Assembly: GCA_022264855.1 (NCBI GenBank)
Contig: JABYQU010000025.1
Span: 62,001-126,000, forward strand
DNA from: Lenzites betulinus
Lineage: Eukaryota > Basidiomycota > Agaricomycetes > Polyporales > Polyporaceae
DNA length: 64,000 bases
Direction of reading: 5' to 3'
Each line of letters opens with the position of its first letter. The first letter of the stretch is position 1. Shown one piece after another: positions 11,761-22,877 of the stretch. A program made the translations under genes and the position numbers. The notes under the pieces were generated by a model. That model made no database searches, was not told the DNA's origin, and was given only the letters and a program-made list of their open reading frames with translations.

Positions 11761-13464
11761 TCAGAACGAGTCCGAGGTGCCAGCCGCGCTGAGCTTGCCT
11801 CCCTTCTCCGAGTACCCCCTGCCCGGCATCGCGCCAATCGCGTGGTCGGACGGGTAGCCCTTCGTGTCGATGACGTCCACCATCTCGTGCGACTCGACGT
11901 CGATGTACACCTGGTTCGGGGTCTGTGCGCGCGTGGCCGCTGGCCGTCAGCGTGCGCCCCGTGGTGGTGTGAAGACGCGGGAGGGCTCACCATGGTGCTC
12001 ACGCGGCGGCCGCCGTCTGCGTTGCGGATGGTGAGGTGCTTCGCGGCGCGGTCGACCCGCGACTGGTCGTCCGTCGTGTCCTCGCCGCCCGTGCCGTTCC
12101 CGTACTTCCAGCCCGAGCGAGAGTTGAGGCTGGACATCAGCGAGTTCGTGTACAGCTTCGACAGCGGGAGGTTGAAGACCAGATGGAGTCCAGACGGCTG
12201 GGGCACGCGTGTAAGACGGGCGGCCCGGTAGAAGTAGGGAGTGCTGCTTACGGTGGCCATGAAGAGGACGAGGTCAATAACGGCGCACATCGCAGTAATC
12301 AGACCGGTCTGAACAGTCACTGAAAAGGAATGTCAGCCGTGGCAAGTTGTGTTACAGGCTGCTATGAGTACTGACGCCGGATGATCCTGTTCACGATGTC
12401 GTCGGTGGCCGCGAATCCGGTCTTGTGCTTGCGCTGGTGCCGTGATAATCAGACTAGGGATAGAAAAATCACAAGACAGTCGACCCACGAGATGCCAGAC
12501 CAACGCAAAGGTGATTGCACAGTCTGCGAGGGCGGAGAACGCGAGCCAGACAATCACGATGATTTCGAACTTCTGGAAGTGCACGAATTCGGGGATCATC
12601 CCCACGGCGATAGATGTGCCCAAACCACCGCCTACGATGCACATGAGTGTCAGTTTGGTGTATGTTCCTAGCGGAGCACTAGTACTTACAGAACTGGCAC
12701 AGAGCACAGACAGTGATGAACACGACGGCGGGGATGCTGTGCGTGAGCACGTTGACTCGCCAGGCGAAGAAAATTTGGGTCAAGCTCCCAATCAACGCCT
12801 GTGAATCTGCCTGAATATCGGGACAATATCCTAACCTGCGAAGCACTCACGGTCATGACCGGGTCTATACACGCCATGAGAGAAATTTCGTCAGTATTTG
12901 ATCATTTCGCGTTAAGTGCTCAGCAAGACGATACGGACCGGTCGCGAACACTGCGAAGGAATGTCAGTCAATAGATATATGCTTCAAAGTACATATAGAC
13001 ATACCCCAACTTGCGTACATGAGTGAGGACATGTTACCTGGAGCACTTTCTTAGAATCATCGTTATATTAGATGAGTTGGAGCGTACCGAAGTTGTTGAC
13101 GAGGGGATGTACAGGAACGTGATGTCGAATGCGCAGTTGACGGTGTCACAAATGAAGAGAGTGGCGACCTGTAAGGTGTCCGAGATGTGAGCAAGCGCAA
13201 ACTAGGTTCGCTTAGCGACTTACGAAGATCTTCATCCAGAGGCGGTCCCTAAAAATATGTCAGACTTCTGTGGACAAGAGGCGCTGCACCGTCCGTACTT
13301 TTTGTAGACGGTGAAGTATAGGAATGTCTGGGTGATCATTATGCCATAGAGCAGGATATTGAAGACGACGCCTATGAAAATAGGGCCGTATCTGCAAAGA
13401 GATCAATCAACCGAGGGCCTAGCGATGGGCGATACGCATACGTGAGGGCCGCCGGGGATGGCAT
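11761..13464 (-). CDS. DUF6534-family multi-pass membrane protein, apparent frameshift
   Basis: Read on the minus strand, a dozen short exons spell a basidiomycete seven-helix-like protein. It runs MPSPAALTYGPIFIGVVFN, LLYGIMITQTFLYFTVYKK, DRLWMKIFVATLFICDTVN, FATDPVMT, LTQIFFAWRVN, GLGTSIAVGMIPEF, VRLTVQTGLITAMCAVIDLVLFM, LPLSKLYTNSLMSSLNSR and a cytosolic tail ending GTSDSF. The LTVQTGLIT and LYTNSLMSSLN motifs are typical of DUF6534. Two tiny exons (12 and 14 nt) encode FATDPVMT. Between FLYIP and NNFG the frame slips: the run CCCC at 13103-13106 (minus strand) needs one more C to join the conserved halves. Either the copy is a recent pseudogene or the base call is wrong. Function of the family is unknown; it is often expanded in mushrooms. 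Confidence 0.75.
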
Positions 13465-15868
13465 GGTGCGTAGTAGGAGAGCTGGGCGGGGTGGAACACG
13501 CTCGGGGGTATCGCGGAGGAGGGTATGGATGGAGGGGGGAGGCGGGGCGGGGAGGAGTCGGGGGACAGGGAGCGTGCGGTGGGCGAGCTTATGAGGACGA
13601 TCGCTGGAGGGAGTCCATCGCGAACGAAGAAGTGTGCTCTGTCGAAGGTCACGATCGGTCTCGCGAGTGGCAGCGACGGCTGTCCGAATTCGGATGCGCG
13701 TGCTTCGGCGCGGGCGAGATATTGCAGGCCTGTGCGGCCTTACGGGAGTCTACGGGCGCACGAGCGGCGAGGCGGCGAACGTCCGCGAGCCACAGGGCGC
13801 AGACGCAGGCGGCGCGGGCGAGGCGGCGGACGCAGGGCTCGGCGCTTGGGCGCGCGCGGAGGGCGAGCAGCTCGCGATGTCTGCCCGGAATGGACGTACC
13901 CCGCGCTTCCTTCTCGGCACGAAGCCCGCCGCTGACAGCGATCGTGCGCGCCTGCCCGCCGTCCTCCTTCCACTCGTCCACCGGCCTTCTGCGTTGGCCT
14001 TGGTTCACGCACGCCAGGCCGTACTAGAACTCCAAATCGTTCTATCAACATTAGCCCTAATTGGGACAACGCGGTCAGACCACCGTTATCTGCAACAATT
14101 CCACGACGGATGGGCATACACTGACCTTCGTAACTGCCTACAACAACGACACGGACGCCCACAGGCTGCTCGGAGCCGAGCTCAGGGTAAGCTCAGGGTG
14201 CCTAGAACGAGCCAATCAGCCTCGACCGTATGTGGGTGCGAGAGATCGTCGGCTCAACGCCGTCGTAGCCGCAGATCGTGCTCGCCGATGGAACACCGGG
14301 CCCGTCTAAACCGAAGCTCTGAACCCGTCACGCGTCACACACGATCCATTTTTCCTCCGGCTTTCGCCATCGCCGACCGCACTTGCAAGCTGGCCCGGGC
14401 ACTAGCATCGATTGCGAGAGCGTCGCCGCGGGAATATTGGCAGCCACATCCGACTGTCAATCTTACGAGGCTACTGCGGAAAATCTAAACATGTTTGTGA
14501 CGCGTGCGGCGGGCCCAAATACTATTGCGAAAGGTGGATTAGCGTACAAATGAACGAGATACAAATCTGCACACCATGTAGCGGCGGCGGTCCGCGGCCG
14601 GTGACATAGCTGGACTATCGCACATGATATTAATTGTACTCCCTGTTAATATGCTTTTCGAGAAACGGCATCACTCCATATTCATAGGTGGAACGTCCCA
14701 GATAGAAAAACGTGTACTCATCGTACGTGGCCGGAAGGCGGAGAAAAGTTGTATGTCAGTTCCGCGATCCGGAGCATCGAGACAGCTCAGAAGTGCTGTG
14801 GCCAGCACTAGACTAAGGTCGGAGGTGATCAGGATTCAGGATAGTCGCAGCTTTGAACAGAGACGCGAAGCGGTGCAAGGGCCCACGTGGCGGCACGCTT
14901 GTGGCGCGCTAGCGTTTAATATTCGTGACCGCGTTCGCCGGGTGTTCCAAGTCGACGTCGTCCTCCCGCCTTTCGGAAGCAGCCCGGGACAAGTAATTGT
15001 GAGCCCGGCTGAGACTATTTGTGCCGCGGTATGTGGCCAGAGTCTGGATCTATGAAGCGTGTTGTTCATATTTATTTCTGCAGCTATTTGTTATCATGCT
15101 TCTGGCCCTCAGGCTTCGCCTGCTTGTCTCGCGGCGGGGATGCAGCCATTTTGGTAAAATCGTGTCTTCAGCTGAACTGAAGCCTTGTTTTTCAACGCAT
15201 CAGGTTATTCTTTGGGTCGCTTGTACATGGACGGTGACCGGTGACCAACCGCTCGAAGCGCGACATGGCACACACACCGGCCCGAGAAGAAAGCACGGCC
15301 GCATTCATTGGATGCACTGGTCATTAGGAATCTGTGACCGTTTTAGACGGGCATGGGAACTCTCGGACCTCGTGAGGAGGAGCAAAATATAAGTACTTCG
15401 AACACATTTATCCGATCTGACATCTCCCTCTCGTCCTCCTTGTCTTCCTCCTCCATCGATCTGGGCCTCAAAGCCTCACTACGCCGCGTCCGTCCCAACT
15501 CATTGGCCACAGTATATTCATTTCGTCCTTGTGGGCTGTCAAGGATAGCATTTGGTACGTCTCGCTGCGGAATAGGGTGTAGACCGCAGTGTTTAAATCA
15601 CTAACAGTCATTGGACGATTGATAGATATCGATCATCGTTCCGCCCACATCCTTGCGTCCCCCCACCCCGCTCCCCGCCTCGCCTCACCCCGTGATTCAA
15701 TTGGCTCCCCGTCTGGCTGCCCCGTCCCCTTGGTTGAACTTTCGTTGTCATCTCGACCCCTCCCACGGCTCCCACCACTGCGCTCGCCGCATCGTCCCAG
15801 CTCGTTCCTCACCCGTGTGCCATAGGCAAAAACGCTTGTTCGCACCGCGCATAGCACGCATCCGAGTT
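13465..15868. other. 2.4 kb gene-poor stretch
   Basis: GC-rich at 13480-14000, with overlapping ORFs on both strands (the longest 284 codons) that have no recognisable motif and biased Arg/Ala/Ser composition. The part at 14500-15600 is more AT-balanced and also shows no gene. GGTGACCGGTGAC at about 15234 also occurs near 6130. The pyrimidine-rich 15650-15860 stretch is the likely promoter and leader of the first F-box gene. Confidence 0.5.
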
Positions 15869-17206
15869 ATGTCGGACGATCCCCCTGGCATGGACGGCTG
15901 TCCCTTGCCCACAGAGATCTGCGAATCAATCATCGACGCCATAGAAGAAGACTTCCGGACGAAATTCGAAAACAATGCCTTCCGGCAATGTGCGCTCACC
16001 TGCCGTGCATGGCGTTCTCGGGCCCAGCGTCGTCTGTGGGAGATACCGGTCTTAGACGCCATCTCGGTCGACACATTCATCGCGAAAATCCGCGACAGCG
16101 CCGCCACCCACCTCGTATCATATATCCACACGCTCAGGATCGATTTTGTTCCGGCCAATCGATACTTCAGGCTGAATGAGCTGTTATTGACGTCACGCAT
16201 TCAAAATCTGCGCGCAGTGATACTGGAGAGATGGTACATTGATCACCACAATCCGCGGCCCTTTTGGAGACTTGTCCACCCCAGAGTCTTGCGCGCCCGG
16301 CCGCCTCTCCTCGCCCATATAACAAGCCTCGAAATGGCTGCATGTTCGTTTTCATCGTTACGTGATATGTTGGACATCATTTGGGCATGTTCAAACCTAT
16401 CCTCGCTCAAGCTCCAGACCATTTGGGACGAACCCACCCAAATCGAAGACTTAGACGCTCAGCGGATTCTGCTGTGGAGTCGCAACTTCAAGTACCTCCG
16501 TGAATGGGAGAAGCTCAAGCATCTCAGAATCGATCTCTCTCACCCCGTATGTCCTAAGACCCCTTCCCTTGCACGCTGCACTGCTGAACGTGGCCTTGTA
16601 GTGCCTTGCAGTTCCCGACTACCTATATCCCATCCTCAGCGAAATCTATGGATGTTTGTTTGGTGCACATGTCACAGATCTCGATTTAATTGTAACTCCA
16701 GACGACCTTGGTGCGTGCACCCCCTAGTACTATATAAACACGAGCCATGTCATGTTAACAGTGCTCTTATAGACATTAGACACGGTTTGACATACGTCCC
16801 GCCAGGCCCCTTCCCCGCGCTCACCACCCTCCGAATGGTCGTCGCTGTTGATAGGACATATATGCTGGGTTCTCCTCCCTTACCGGGCGGCGTACTGTGC
16901 TTGCTCGCGGTACAACCTGTTGCGCCTTCCAAGTGGAGGAAGGTCGTGCTCGATTGTCGAGCCCCCATGACGTCGTCTCGCGTGCGGACGGACAACCCCT
17001 GCCAGTACTGTATGCATCTGTTCGGGCAGGGACATGACCAACGGTCGATGGTGGAAGTTGGGAAGATGGTCCGCAGGCAACTCGCTAGCCTCGAAGAGCT
17101 GTGCTTGGTTATACACGAGAAGCATCTCCCGAAATGCGCCACCCGCATCCAGTCTATTTGGCCCCCTACCCTGCGTGGGATCACTACTATCGTACAGGAT
17201 GGGTAA
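15869..17206 (+). CDS. F-box protein with leucine-rich tail, copy 1
   Basis: Exons 15869-16546, 16602-16710 and 16773-17206 give 406 residues. The start MSDDPPGMDGCPLPTEICESIID begins an F-box-like motif that continues CALTCRAWRSRAQRRLWE. Reading straight through 16547-16772 gives an open frame, but it destroys similarity to the neighbour. Splicing GTATGT..TAG and GTGCGT..TAG restores PDYLYPIL, GCLFGAHVTDLDL and PFPALTTLR, which align with copy 2. The rest has repeated LxxLxLxxC patterns suited to substrate binding. F-box proteins join Skp1-cullin ubiquitin ligases; the substrate is unknown. This and 17877-19184 are tandem paralogues with exon 2 of identical length (109 nt). Basidiomycetes have large F-box expansions. 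Confidence 0.8.
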   Translation: MSDDPPGMDGCPLPTEICESIIDAIEEDFRTKFENNAFRQCALTCRAWRSRAQRRLWEIPVLDAISVDTFIAKIRDSAATHLVSYIHTLRIDFVPANRYFRLNELLLTSRIQNLRAVILERWYIDHHNPRPFWRLVHPRVLRARPPLLAHITSLEMAACSFSSLRDMLDIIWACSNLSSLKLQTIWDEPTQIEDLDAQRILLWSRNFKYLREWEKLKHLRIDLSHPVCPKTPSLARCTAERGLVVPCSSRLPISHPQRNLWMFVWCTCHRSRFNCNSRRPWCVHPLVLYKHEPCHVNSALIDIRHGLTYVPPGPFPALTTLRMVVAVDRTYMLGSPPLPGGVLCLLAVQPVAPSKWRKVVLDCRAPMTSSRVRTDNPCQYCMHLFGQGHDQRSMVEVGKMVRRQLASLEELCLVIHEKHLPKCATRIQSIWPPTLRGITTIVQDG

Positions 17207-17876
17207 TGTGTTAAAGGCGGGAACTTGATGTTTATATGTACTACTAAATATCTTATTTGATCCATGCTGCGCGTTCACCACGAGCTCCGGATATCCTTAC
17301 CCTCCGACGCGTCTGCAGGTAAGAAAAACGGCTAGCAGGAGGTCCATCTGCATTATAATACACATAAGAGCGCTAGAGGTCAGATCTGCAGGCCTCAAGA
17401 CGCGAAGCGGTGCATGCACCTGCACTGGATGGATGATCGGCGATGAGGTTCGACGCTCAGTGCACGCACATGTTCGACTAGCCGAGTTCCGACGCGCTCA
17501 ACTTGTTCCGCGCTTCATTTAACAGCGCTTTACCCACTGCACCCATCGCGGGATATCTGCTGTAGTTCTTTGCGCGTCCGGTTCATTGGTACGTACCTCT
17601 CAATGATGTGAGGTAAGTAGTACTTGTACGTCGTATACATCGTGGTGATCCGCGGCATTCTGCTGATCGTCACCGCACGTTTGGCAGACATACTCGTAGC
17701 AGGATCACCGCACCTCCGACTCGTCCCGCTTCGTGTCAGGCTCATATCTGTGTTTATTCTCGCTCGTCTGACTGTGTGACAAAGTCTGCACTAATCGATA
17801 TACTAAATTGTGTTCTTCGTCTAGATCAACACCGTGACGGCCCATCCTTGATCATATCCACTAGGTTGAACCCCGC
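17207..17876. other. Spacer between F-box paralogues
   Basis: No gene seen; holds the 3' end of copy 1 and promoter of copy 2. Confidence 0.55.
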
Positions 17877-19184
17877 ATGGAGCGGTGTCCCTTGCCCCTA
17901 GAAGTCTGCGAGTTCATCATAGACCTGATACCCGGAAAGCATTGGCGCAGACCAGAGCGCGATGACCTCCGTAACTGTGCACTGACATGTCGCGCATGGC
18001 GCGCCCGAGCCCAGCGTCGTTTGTGGGAGCTGCAGCGCCTTCTGGACGCCACTTCGATCGACAGGTTCATCACAGAAATCCGCCATGTCCCTCCCCACCT
18101 AGCAGCACTCCTCCAAACCCTCGCGATCCGCTTCGGATACGGCGACAGTATCTGTAGGCTGAATGAACTGCTCATGGCGTCACGCATCCCCAATCTCCGT
18201 ACTCTAGAACTCTACCATGCGACCAATAAAGCGCAACTTGAATCGATGTCCTTGAACCTGCGGCTCATCTACCCCAGGGTCCTGCGCACCCGGCCGCCTC
18301 TCCTCGCCCATGTCACTAAACTCAAGCTGTCTGCGTGCTACTTTGGCTCGCTGCGAGCGATGTTCGACGTTATATGGGCCTGCCCAAACCTATCCTCGCT
18401 CAAGCTCGAAAGCGTTTGGGACTTCCTCGTCAAGACGCCGGTCCCCGAAGACGCGCCCCGGATTCTGCTGTCGAGTCGCAGACACCTCGGCGCATGTGGC
18501 AAGCTGACGGATCTCAGCATCGATTTATTCCATCTCGTATGTCCCAGGACCTCTTCCTTCGTACGCTGCTCTGCTGAACGTGGCGCTATGCAGCCCGTTT
18601 TGATTCCCGACGGCTTGTACCCGATCTTCAACGTACCCCATGGATCTCTGTTTGGTACGCATGTCACATATCTGGATTTGCATGTCACTCCCCACGACGT
18701 GCGTGAGTGCGTCCCCTTCTGCATAAACATAGTGCTGTGTCATGTTGACAGCGTTCGCGCAGAACACCTGACAAACTTCCTGCCAGGCGTCTTCCCCGCG
18801 CTCACCACCCTCCGGGTAGTGGTCAATCGTGGAGCGATACTGGATGATCCTCCTCCGGCCCCGTCGTCCAGTGTACTGCGCTTGCTCGCGGAACGCACTG
18901 CTGCGCCTTCCAAGTGCAGGAAGGTCGTGCTCACTTGTGGAGGCCCCGCGTTGCTTCGCGCGCCGACGGTCGACCTCTGCCGGTACTGTGTCTTTCTGTT
19001 CGGACAGGGCCATGACCGGGAGTCGATGGCGGAATCTGGAGATATTCTCCGCAGGCGGTTCGCTAGCCTCGAAGAGTTGTGCTTGGTGATAGACGAGGGG
19101 CACCCGAAGACATGCGCCGCCCGCATCCAGTCTATGCTACCTAACTTGCGTGGTATACTTACCGTGTCGCGGGAGTGGCAATGA
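17877..19184 (+). CDS. F-box protein with leucine-rich tail, copy 2
   Basis: Exons 17877-18536, 18594-18702 and 18763-19184 give 396 residues. The F-box-like start MERCPLPLEVCEFIIDLI and CALTCRAWRARAQRRLWEL match copy 1 closely. Further shared landmarks are LNELLMASRIPNLRTLEL, RVLRTRPPLLAHVTKLKLSA, IWACPNLSSLKLESVWD, FGTHVTYLDL, FPALTTLRVVV and ASLEELCLVIDE. Both introns happen to be open in frame, so an unspliced reading looks intact; the splice sites and copy 1 argue for removal. Role by family is substrate choice in an SCF ubiquitin ligase. No LRR consensus is strict enough to name a subclass. Confidence 0.82.
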   Translation: MERCPLPLEVCEFIIDLIPGKHWRRPERDDLRNCALTCRAWRARAQRRLWELQRLLDATSIDRFITEIRHVPPHLAALLQTLAIRFGYGDSICRLNELLMASRIPNLRTLELYHATNKAQLESMSLNLRLIYPRVLRTRPPLLAHVTKLKLSACYFGSLRAMFDVIWACPNLSSLKLESVWDFLVKTPVPEDAPRILLSSRRHLGACGKLTDLSIDLFHLVCPRTSSFVRCSAERGAMQPVLIPDGLYPIFNVPHGSLFGTHVTYLDLHVTPHDVRECVPFCINIVLCHVDSVRAEHLTNFLPGVFPALTTLRVVVNRGAILDDPPPAPSSSVLRLLAERTAAPSKCRKVVLTCGGPALLRAPTVDLCRYCVFLFGQGHDRESMAESGDILRRRFASLEELCLVIDEGHPKTCAARIQSMLPNLRGILTVSREWQ

Positions 19185-19361
19185 GAGTACGGTGGACGTT
19201 CGTATTCCGCACTCTTGGGCACGGCGAATCCCCCTGACCGTCATTACCGTACATGAAGTGGATGCTAACGGCTACAGTGATGATACAGCTTAATCTGTAC
19301 ATACACAATGCACCCCTTGATAAGTATGATTATACAGCTACTCACTTATTTGGGTGATCGG

Positions 19362-20592
19362 TCATGCCCCAACAGATTGCCCCGTGACTGCACCGTCTAA
19401 TCCATTGGCATACTGGAACTGGTCAGAGTTCTCATACTGTACGCGCAGTCAGTTGGGCCGCAGGAATCACAGCTAAAATTTCACTCTTACCTCCCACATG
19501 TCCATCGCCACCTGGCAGCTCTCGCGAACAACGCGGGGAACATTCGGCTTCGCCATATACTCCTTCAGGTACGGCAGCACTTCGGGGGTCGCGATGCCGC
19601 CCAGGGCCTCAGCAGCCTCGTGCCTGACCATGTCAGACTCCTGCGAATCCTGGAGCACGGCGAGCAGCGCGGGGACAGAGTGTGTGGAGAGTAGCTGCCC
19701 GAAGACGAATGCGATCTCGTGCTTGAAAAGCGCGCTCTCGTCGTTGAAGCCCGCCGCGAGCGCGTCGACCGCTGCAGGGGAGCCGATATTCCGCAGAGCA
19801 AACATGGCGCGGTAGCGTTCGAAGAGGGGGAGGGACGTGTTGAGGAGGGTTTGTCTGAGCTTGATGACGTTTTCCGGCGAATCGTCGTCAGATGCGCCCT
19901 TCCCGGCTAGTAGGCCAGATGAAGGAGGTGCGGGGTCGATGGAAGTATACGTTCTGCATGCACGATGGGTCAGCAAAGGTGACAGGGGGTAGAAGAAGTT
20001 GGAGACAGACTGTTCGGTTGAGTCCGCCGTGGTATTCCGGTGCTTCTTGCCCTCTTCAGAGTTATCCCATTCGATTTTGGCAAGTGCAATCTCGCATGTC
20101 TCGCGTACGCATCGTTCCGGGTCCTCCAGATACTTTCTCAAAACGTCTGTTGATGAAGGCTGGGAAATTGCGCCCAACGCCTCAGCCGCCTACAAACGTG
20201 ATAGACATCAGACATCTGCAACCCAAGCATATGGGGAATGCAACTTACGAACCTCATGGCGTACCATCGGATCCTCCCTCTCATCCGCGAGAACGTGTTC
20301 TAGCACCGGAAGCGCCTTTGTGTTCTTCATCTGTCCAAGACAATAAGCGAGTTCATGCTTGAGCAATGCGCTCTCGTCCATGAAACCTACATTCTGGTCA
20401 GTACTTGACTTGTTCCCAAGGCCTGACGTGCATAAGCTGACCTTTTGAGATGATGTCCACTGCTGCGTCATTCTTGAGAGCCTTGAGCGTAAATAGCGCC
20501 CTAAATCTGTTGTGTAATGGTACATCTCCCGCCGCGTTGAGCAGTGCAGCCTCGAGGGCAACCAGGGACGAGGAGGCAGCTTCAGCCACCAT
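19362..20592 (-). CDS. LIA1: Deoxyhypusine hydroxylase
   Basis: Five exons (20592-20442, 20386-20253, 20189-20011, 19953-19491, 19436-19362) give 333 residues. The protein is an array of HEAT-like repeats in two halves. All four His-Glu pairs that hold the di-iron centre are present: [27 protein letters not shown] and again [11 protein letters not shown]. The last exon encodes [13 protein letters not shown], the conserved end of the family, then an 11-residue extension. The enzyme hydroxylates deoxyhypusine on eIF5A in the cytosol to complete hypusine. The 54-bp last intron is easy to miss because a stop follows soon after its donor. The start codon is the first in frame and lies 242 bp from the divergent MRT4 start. 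Confidence 0.93.
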
Positions 20593-20834
20593 GGTGGTAA
20601 GAGGAAAGATTAGAGATTAGATTGGGCGCTTGTACTATGATCGCGGTACTGGAGGAAATTTTGAAGATTAGATCAAGCCTGTATTTCGATCGGCGCACCT
20701 CCTCCCTCCCTCGCAAAGTCGCGCAGGACGTACACTTTCGCTCCTACGCTTCACGCCTCTGCACTTGACGTCAAAAAGGCCTATCTGTATACCACACTCT
20801 TCTTCGGGACTGCCATCGCCTTCACACCGCCGAG

Positions 20835-21756
20835 ATGCCCAAGTCAAAACGCTCTAAAATTGGTGAGGATTGTGCTCGGCTTGCCATGTCGAGCGGGAAT
20901 TAACAAACGATGTAGTATCGTTGACGAAGGTCGAGAAAAAGACGAGGGAACACAAGAACGCATTTATACAGGAGGTGTGTGTGATCCGCGTTCTCTCGCT
21001 TGCCTAATCCTCACCCGGCCAGGTGCAAGAAAATGCCGACAAATGGCAGTATTGCTGGTTGTTCGAAGTAGGGAACATGCGCAACGCGCACCTGAAGACA
21101 GTGCGGAGGCTATGGAAAGAGTGCGTATTAAATGTCCCCCTTCGCGGATGGCAACTCACCTCATGCGCACAACCAGCACCGCGCGGATATTCTTTGGCCG
21201 GGGCGCAGTCATGGCAAAAGCCCTCGGCACAACGCTTGAGGAGGAGCACCGGCTCGGGCTGCACAAGCTCGCAAAGCAGATAAAGGGCCAAGTTGGCCTC
21301 TTCTTCACCGACACAGCTCCTGAAGAAGTCATCGAATGGTTCGCGGACTTCAAGCAGCCCGATTTCGCGCGCTCGGGGAACCGCGCGGCACGCACCGTCG
21401 TCCTCCCCGCCGGACCTGTAATGCAACAGCACGCGACGCCCCCGGAGCCGTTCCCGCATAACGAGGAGCCACAGCTACGCAAGCTCGGCCTGCGCACGCG
21501 CATGGACCGTGGCGTTCCGACACTCGACGTTTCACACACAGTGTGCGTGAAGGATAAGGTACTCACGCCGGAGCAGGCGCAGCTGCTCAAACTCATCGGC
21601 CTCAAAATGGTCACGTTTAAAGTTGGCCTTCGGGCGCGGTGGGATGCGGCGAGCGGCGAGGTCGTGCAGATAGAGGGTGAAAAGGTCGAGGTGGACGAGG
21701 TTGTCGCAGAGGACACGACCGAGGTTGAGGACGGCGGCGAGCAGATGAGCGATTAA
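20835..21756 (+). CDS. MRT4: Mrt4, ribosome assembly factor (P0-like)
   Basis: Exons 20835-20862, 20916-20974, 21023-21120 and 21177-21756 give 254 residues. It opens MPKSKRSKIVSLTKVEKKTREHK, then WQYCWLFEVGNMRN, RIFFGRGAVMAKALG, GLFFTDTAPEEVIEWF and KLGLRTRMDRGVPTLD, all typical of Mrt4. Mrt4 is the nucleolar paralogue of ribosomal protein P0; it occupies the P0 site on pre-60S particles and is later exchanged for P0. The acidic C-terminal tail lacks the P-protein peptide, as expected for Mrt4. Short first exons are separated by 40-60 bp introns; the last one has a GTGCGT donor. It is divergent from deoxyhypusine hydroxylase, so two translation-related genes share a promoter region. Confidence 0.92.
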
Positions 21757-21921
21757 TCTGTACGATTCATTTCCCGCTGTCTCTGTCATTTCTGTTGCTC
21801 TGTTATCACCGCATGTTACAGGTTTTTGGGATCATCCCATCGCAGGTACCAATTTCACAAATTGCAAGTCCAGCACCGTTGCATCATACTACATCACGAT
21901 TCCACGTTACACCTAGTCCCT

Positions 21922-22877
21922 TCACTCCTCATCGAACACCAGCGCCCTGATCTCAATCGACTGCCTATGCGGAGCGTCACTCGGGCTTGTCTGGTCATGG
22001 AATGCGGTGTGCGGCGTGAGCCGCGCCCTGTCCGTCTCCGAATCATAGCACTTGATGAGCGTGACCTCTTCTGGGGTTTGCTGTGAGAGGTGCCACCACC
22101 GGTGGGCGGGATTGTAGCGGACGCTGAAAGTTCCACCCTCACGGTCGGGGTAGAGGTAGCGCACAGGAACGAGGTCGCCCTCGTCTAGGTACCGCCAGTC
22201 CCCCACTGCAAGCGGCTTGTGGAAGACCGGGTTCCCAATCGGCCGCCAGGCGTTGATGAGCCGCACGCGTGACTGCAACAGGCGGTCTGCGTCGTCCCCC
22301 AGGATCTGCCGCACCCTCTTGATGGTGGCGTCGTATGTCTGGTCAATGTGCACTCGTTCCTGCGCGTCCAGAGGTCAGCCCGCTTATTCCCCGCACGAAT
22401 CGAGTGGTACATACCACGGGTCCGCGCTGCACGGTCCTGGGCACAGTGCCGTCCTTCTCTGCATGACGTCTAATGGCCGGGAATGTGAGTACAAGTCTAC
22501 AATGCATACGTGTATCCCCCGGCTGACCTGATGGTGTGGTCGAAGATGGTGACACGCTTGGCCCCCGTCACATTCTTGAGCAGCTCCTCAATCTCCTTGT
22601 AGTAACCCGTCTTGATCGCGTCCTCGTCAACGAATTCCTTTTCCGCGCTGACATGTCGCACGAATTGGAAGCCGTTCACGTCGAGGCTGAAGTCGTCTTC
22701 GCGCCCGCGAGCATCGTGTACGACGACTGGACGTGGGTCATCGCCGAGGTTGTGTTCAGGCTTTCCGGCAGGCGGAGTGAGGTAGATGTAACGGTAGGGA
22801 GCCTCGTCGTCAACCGGAGCGAAGTAGTTGAGCGTGGTCTGCACGTCATGGGGAGTGAGTACGGAGGCGGTAGCCAT
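21922..22877 (-). CDS. CmcJ/NvfI-like oxidoreductase, copy 1
   Basis: Exons 22877-22528, 22469-22415 and 22359-21922 give 280 residues. Landmarks are TTLNYFAP near the start, DDFSLDVNGFQFV, RVTIFDHTIRR, ERVHIDQTY, RVRLINAWRPIGNPVFHKPLAV, GDWRYLD and SIEIRALVF at the end. The order DHTIRR, HIDQT, then a basic-rich C-terminal segment fits the family of putative iron/2-oxoglutarate-type hydroxylases/desaturases found in fungal clusters (AsaB, CmcJ, NvfI). The HxD in HIDQ is a candidate metal site; this is inference. A paralogue at 28316-29265 has the same exon lengths (55 and 438 nt). A TATAAA (minus strand) lies about 64 bp upstream. Substrate is unknown. Confidence 0.85.

Noticed and set aside
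13634..14488. 284-codon ORF upstream of the F-box genes
   Set aside because: Same problem: high-GC open frame overlapping others, no motif, no promoter-like sequence.
15653..15868. Upstream extension of F-box copy 1 from the ATG at 15653
   Set aside because: The extra 72 residues are Pro/Ser/Arg-rich, absent from copy 2, and look like a translated pyrimidine-rich leader.
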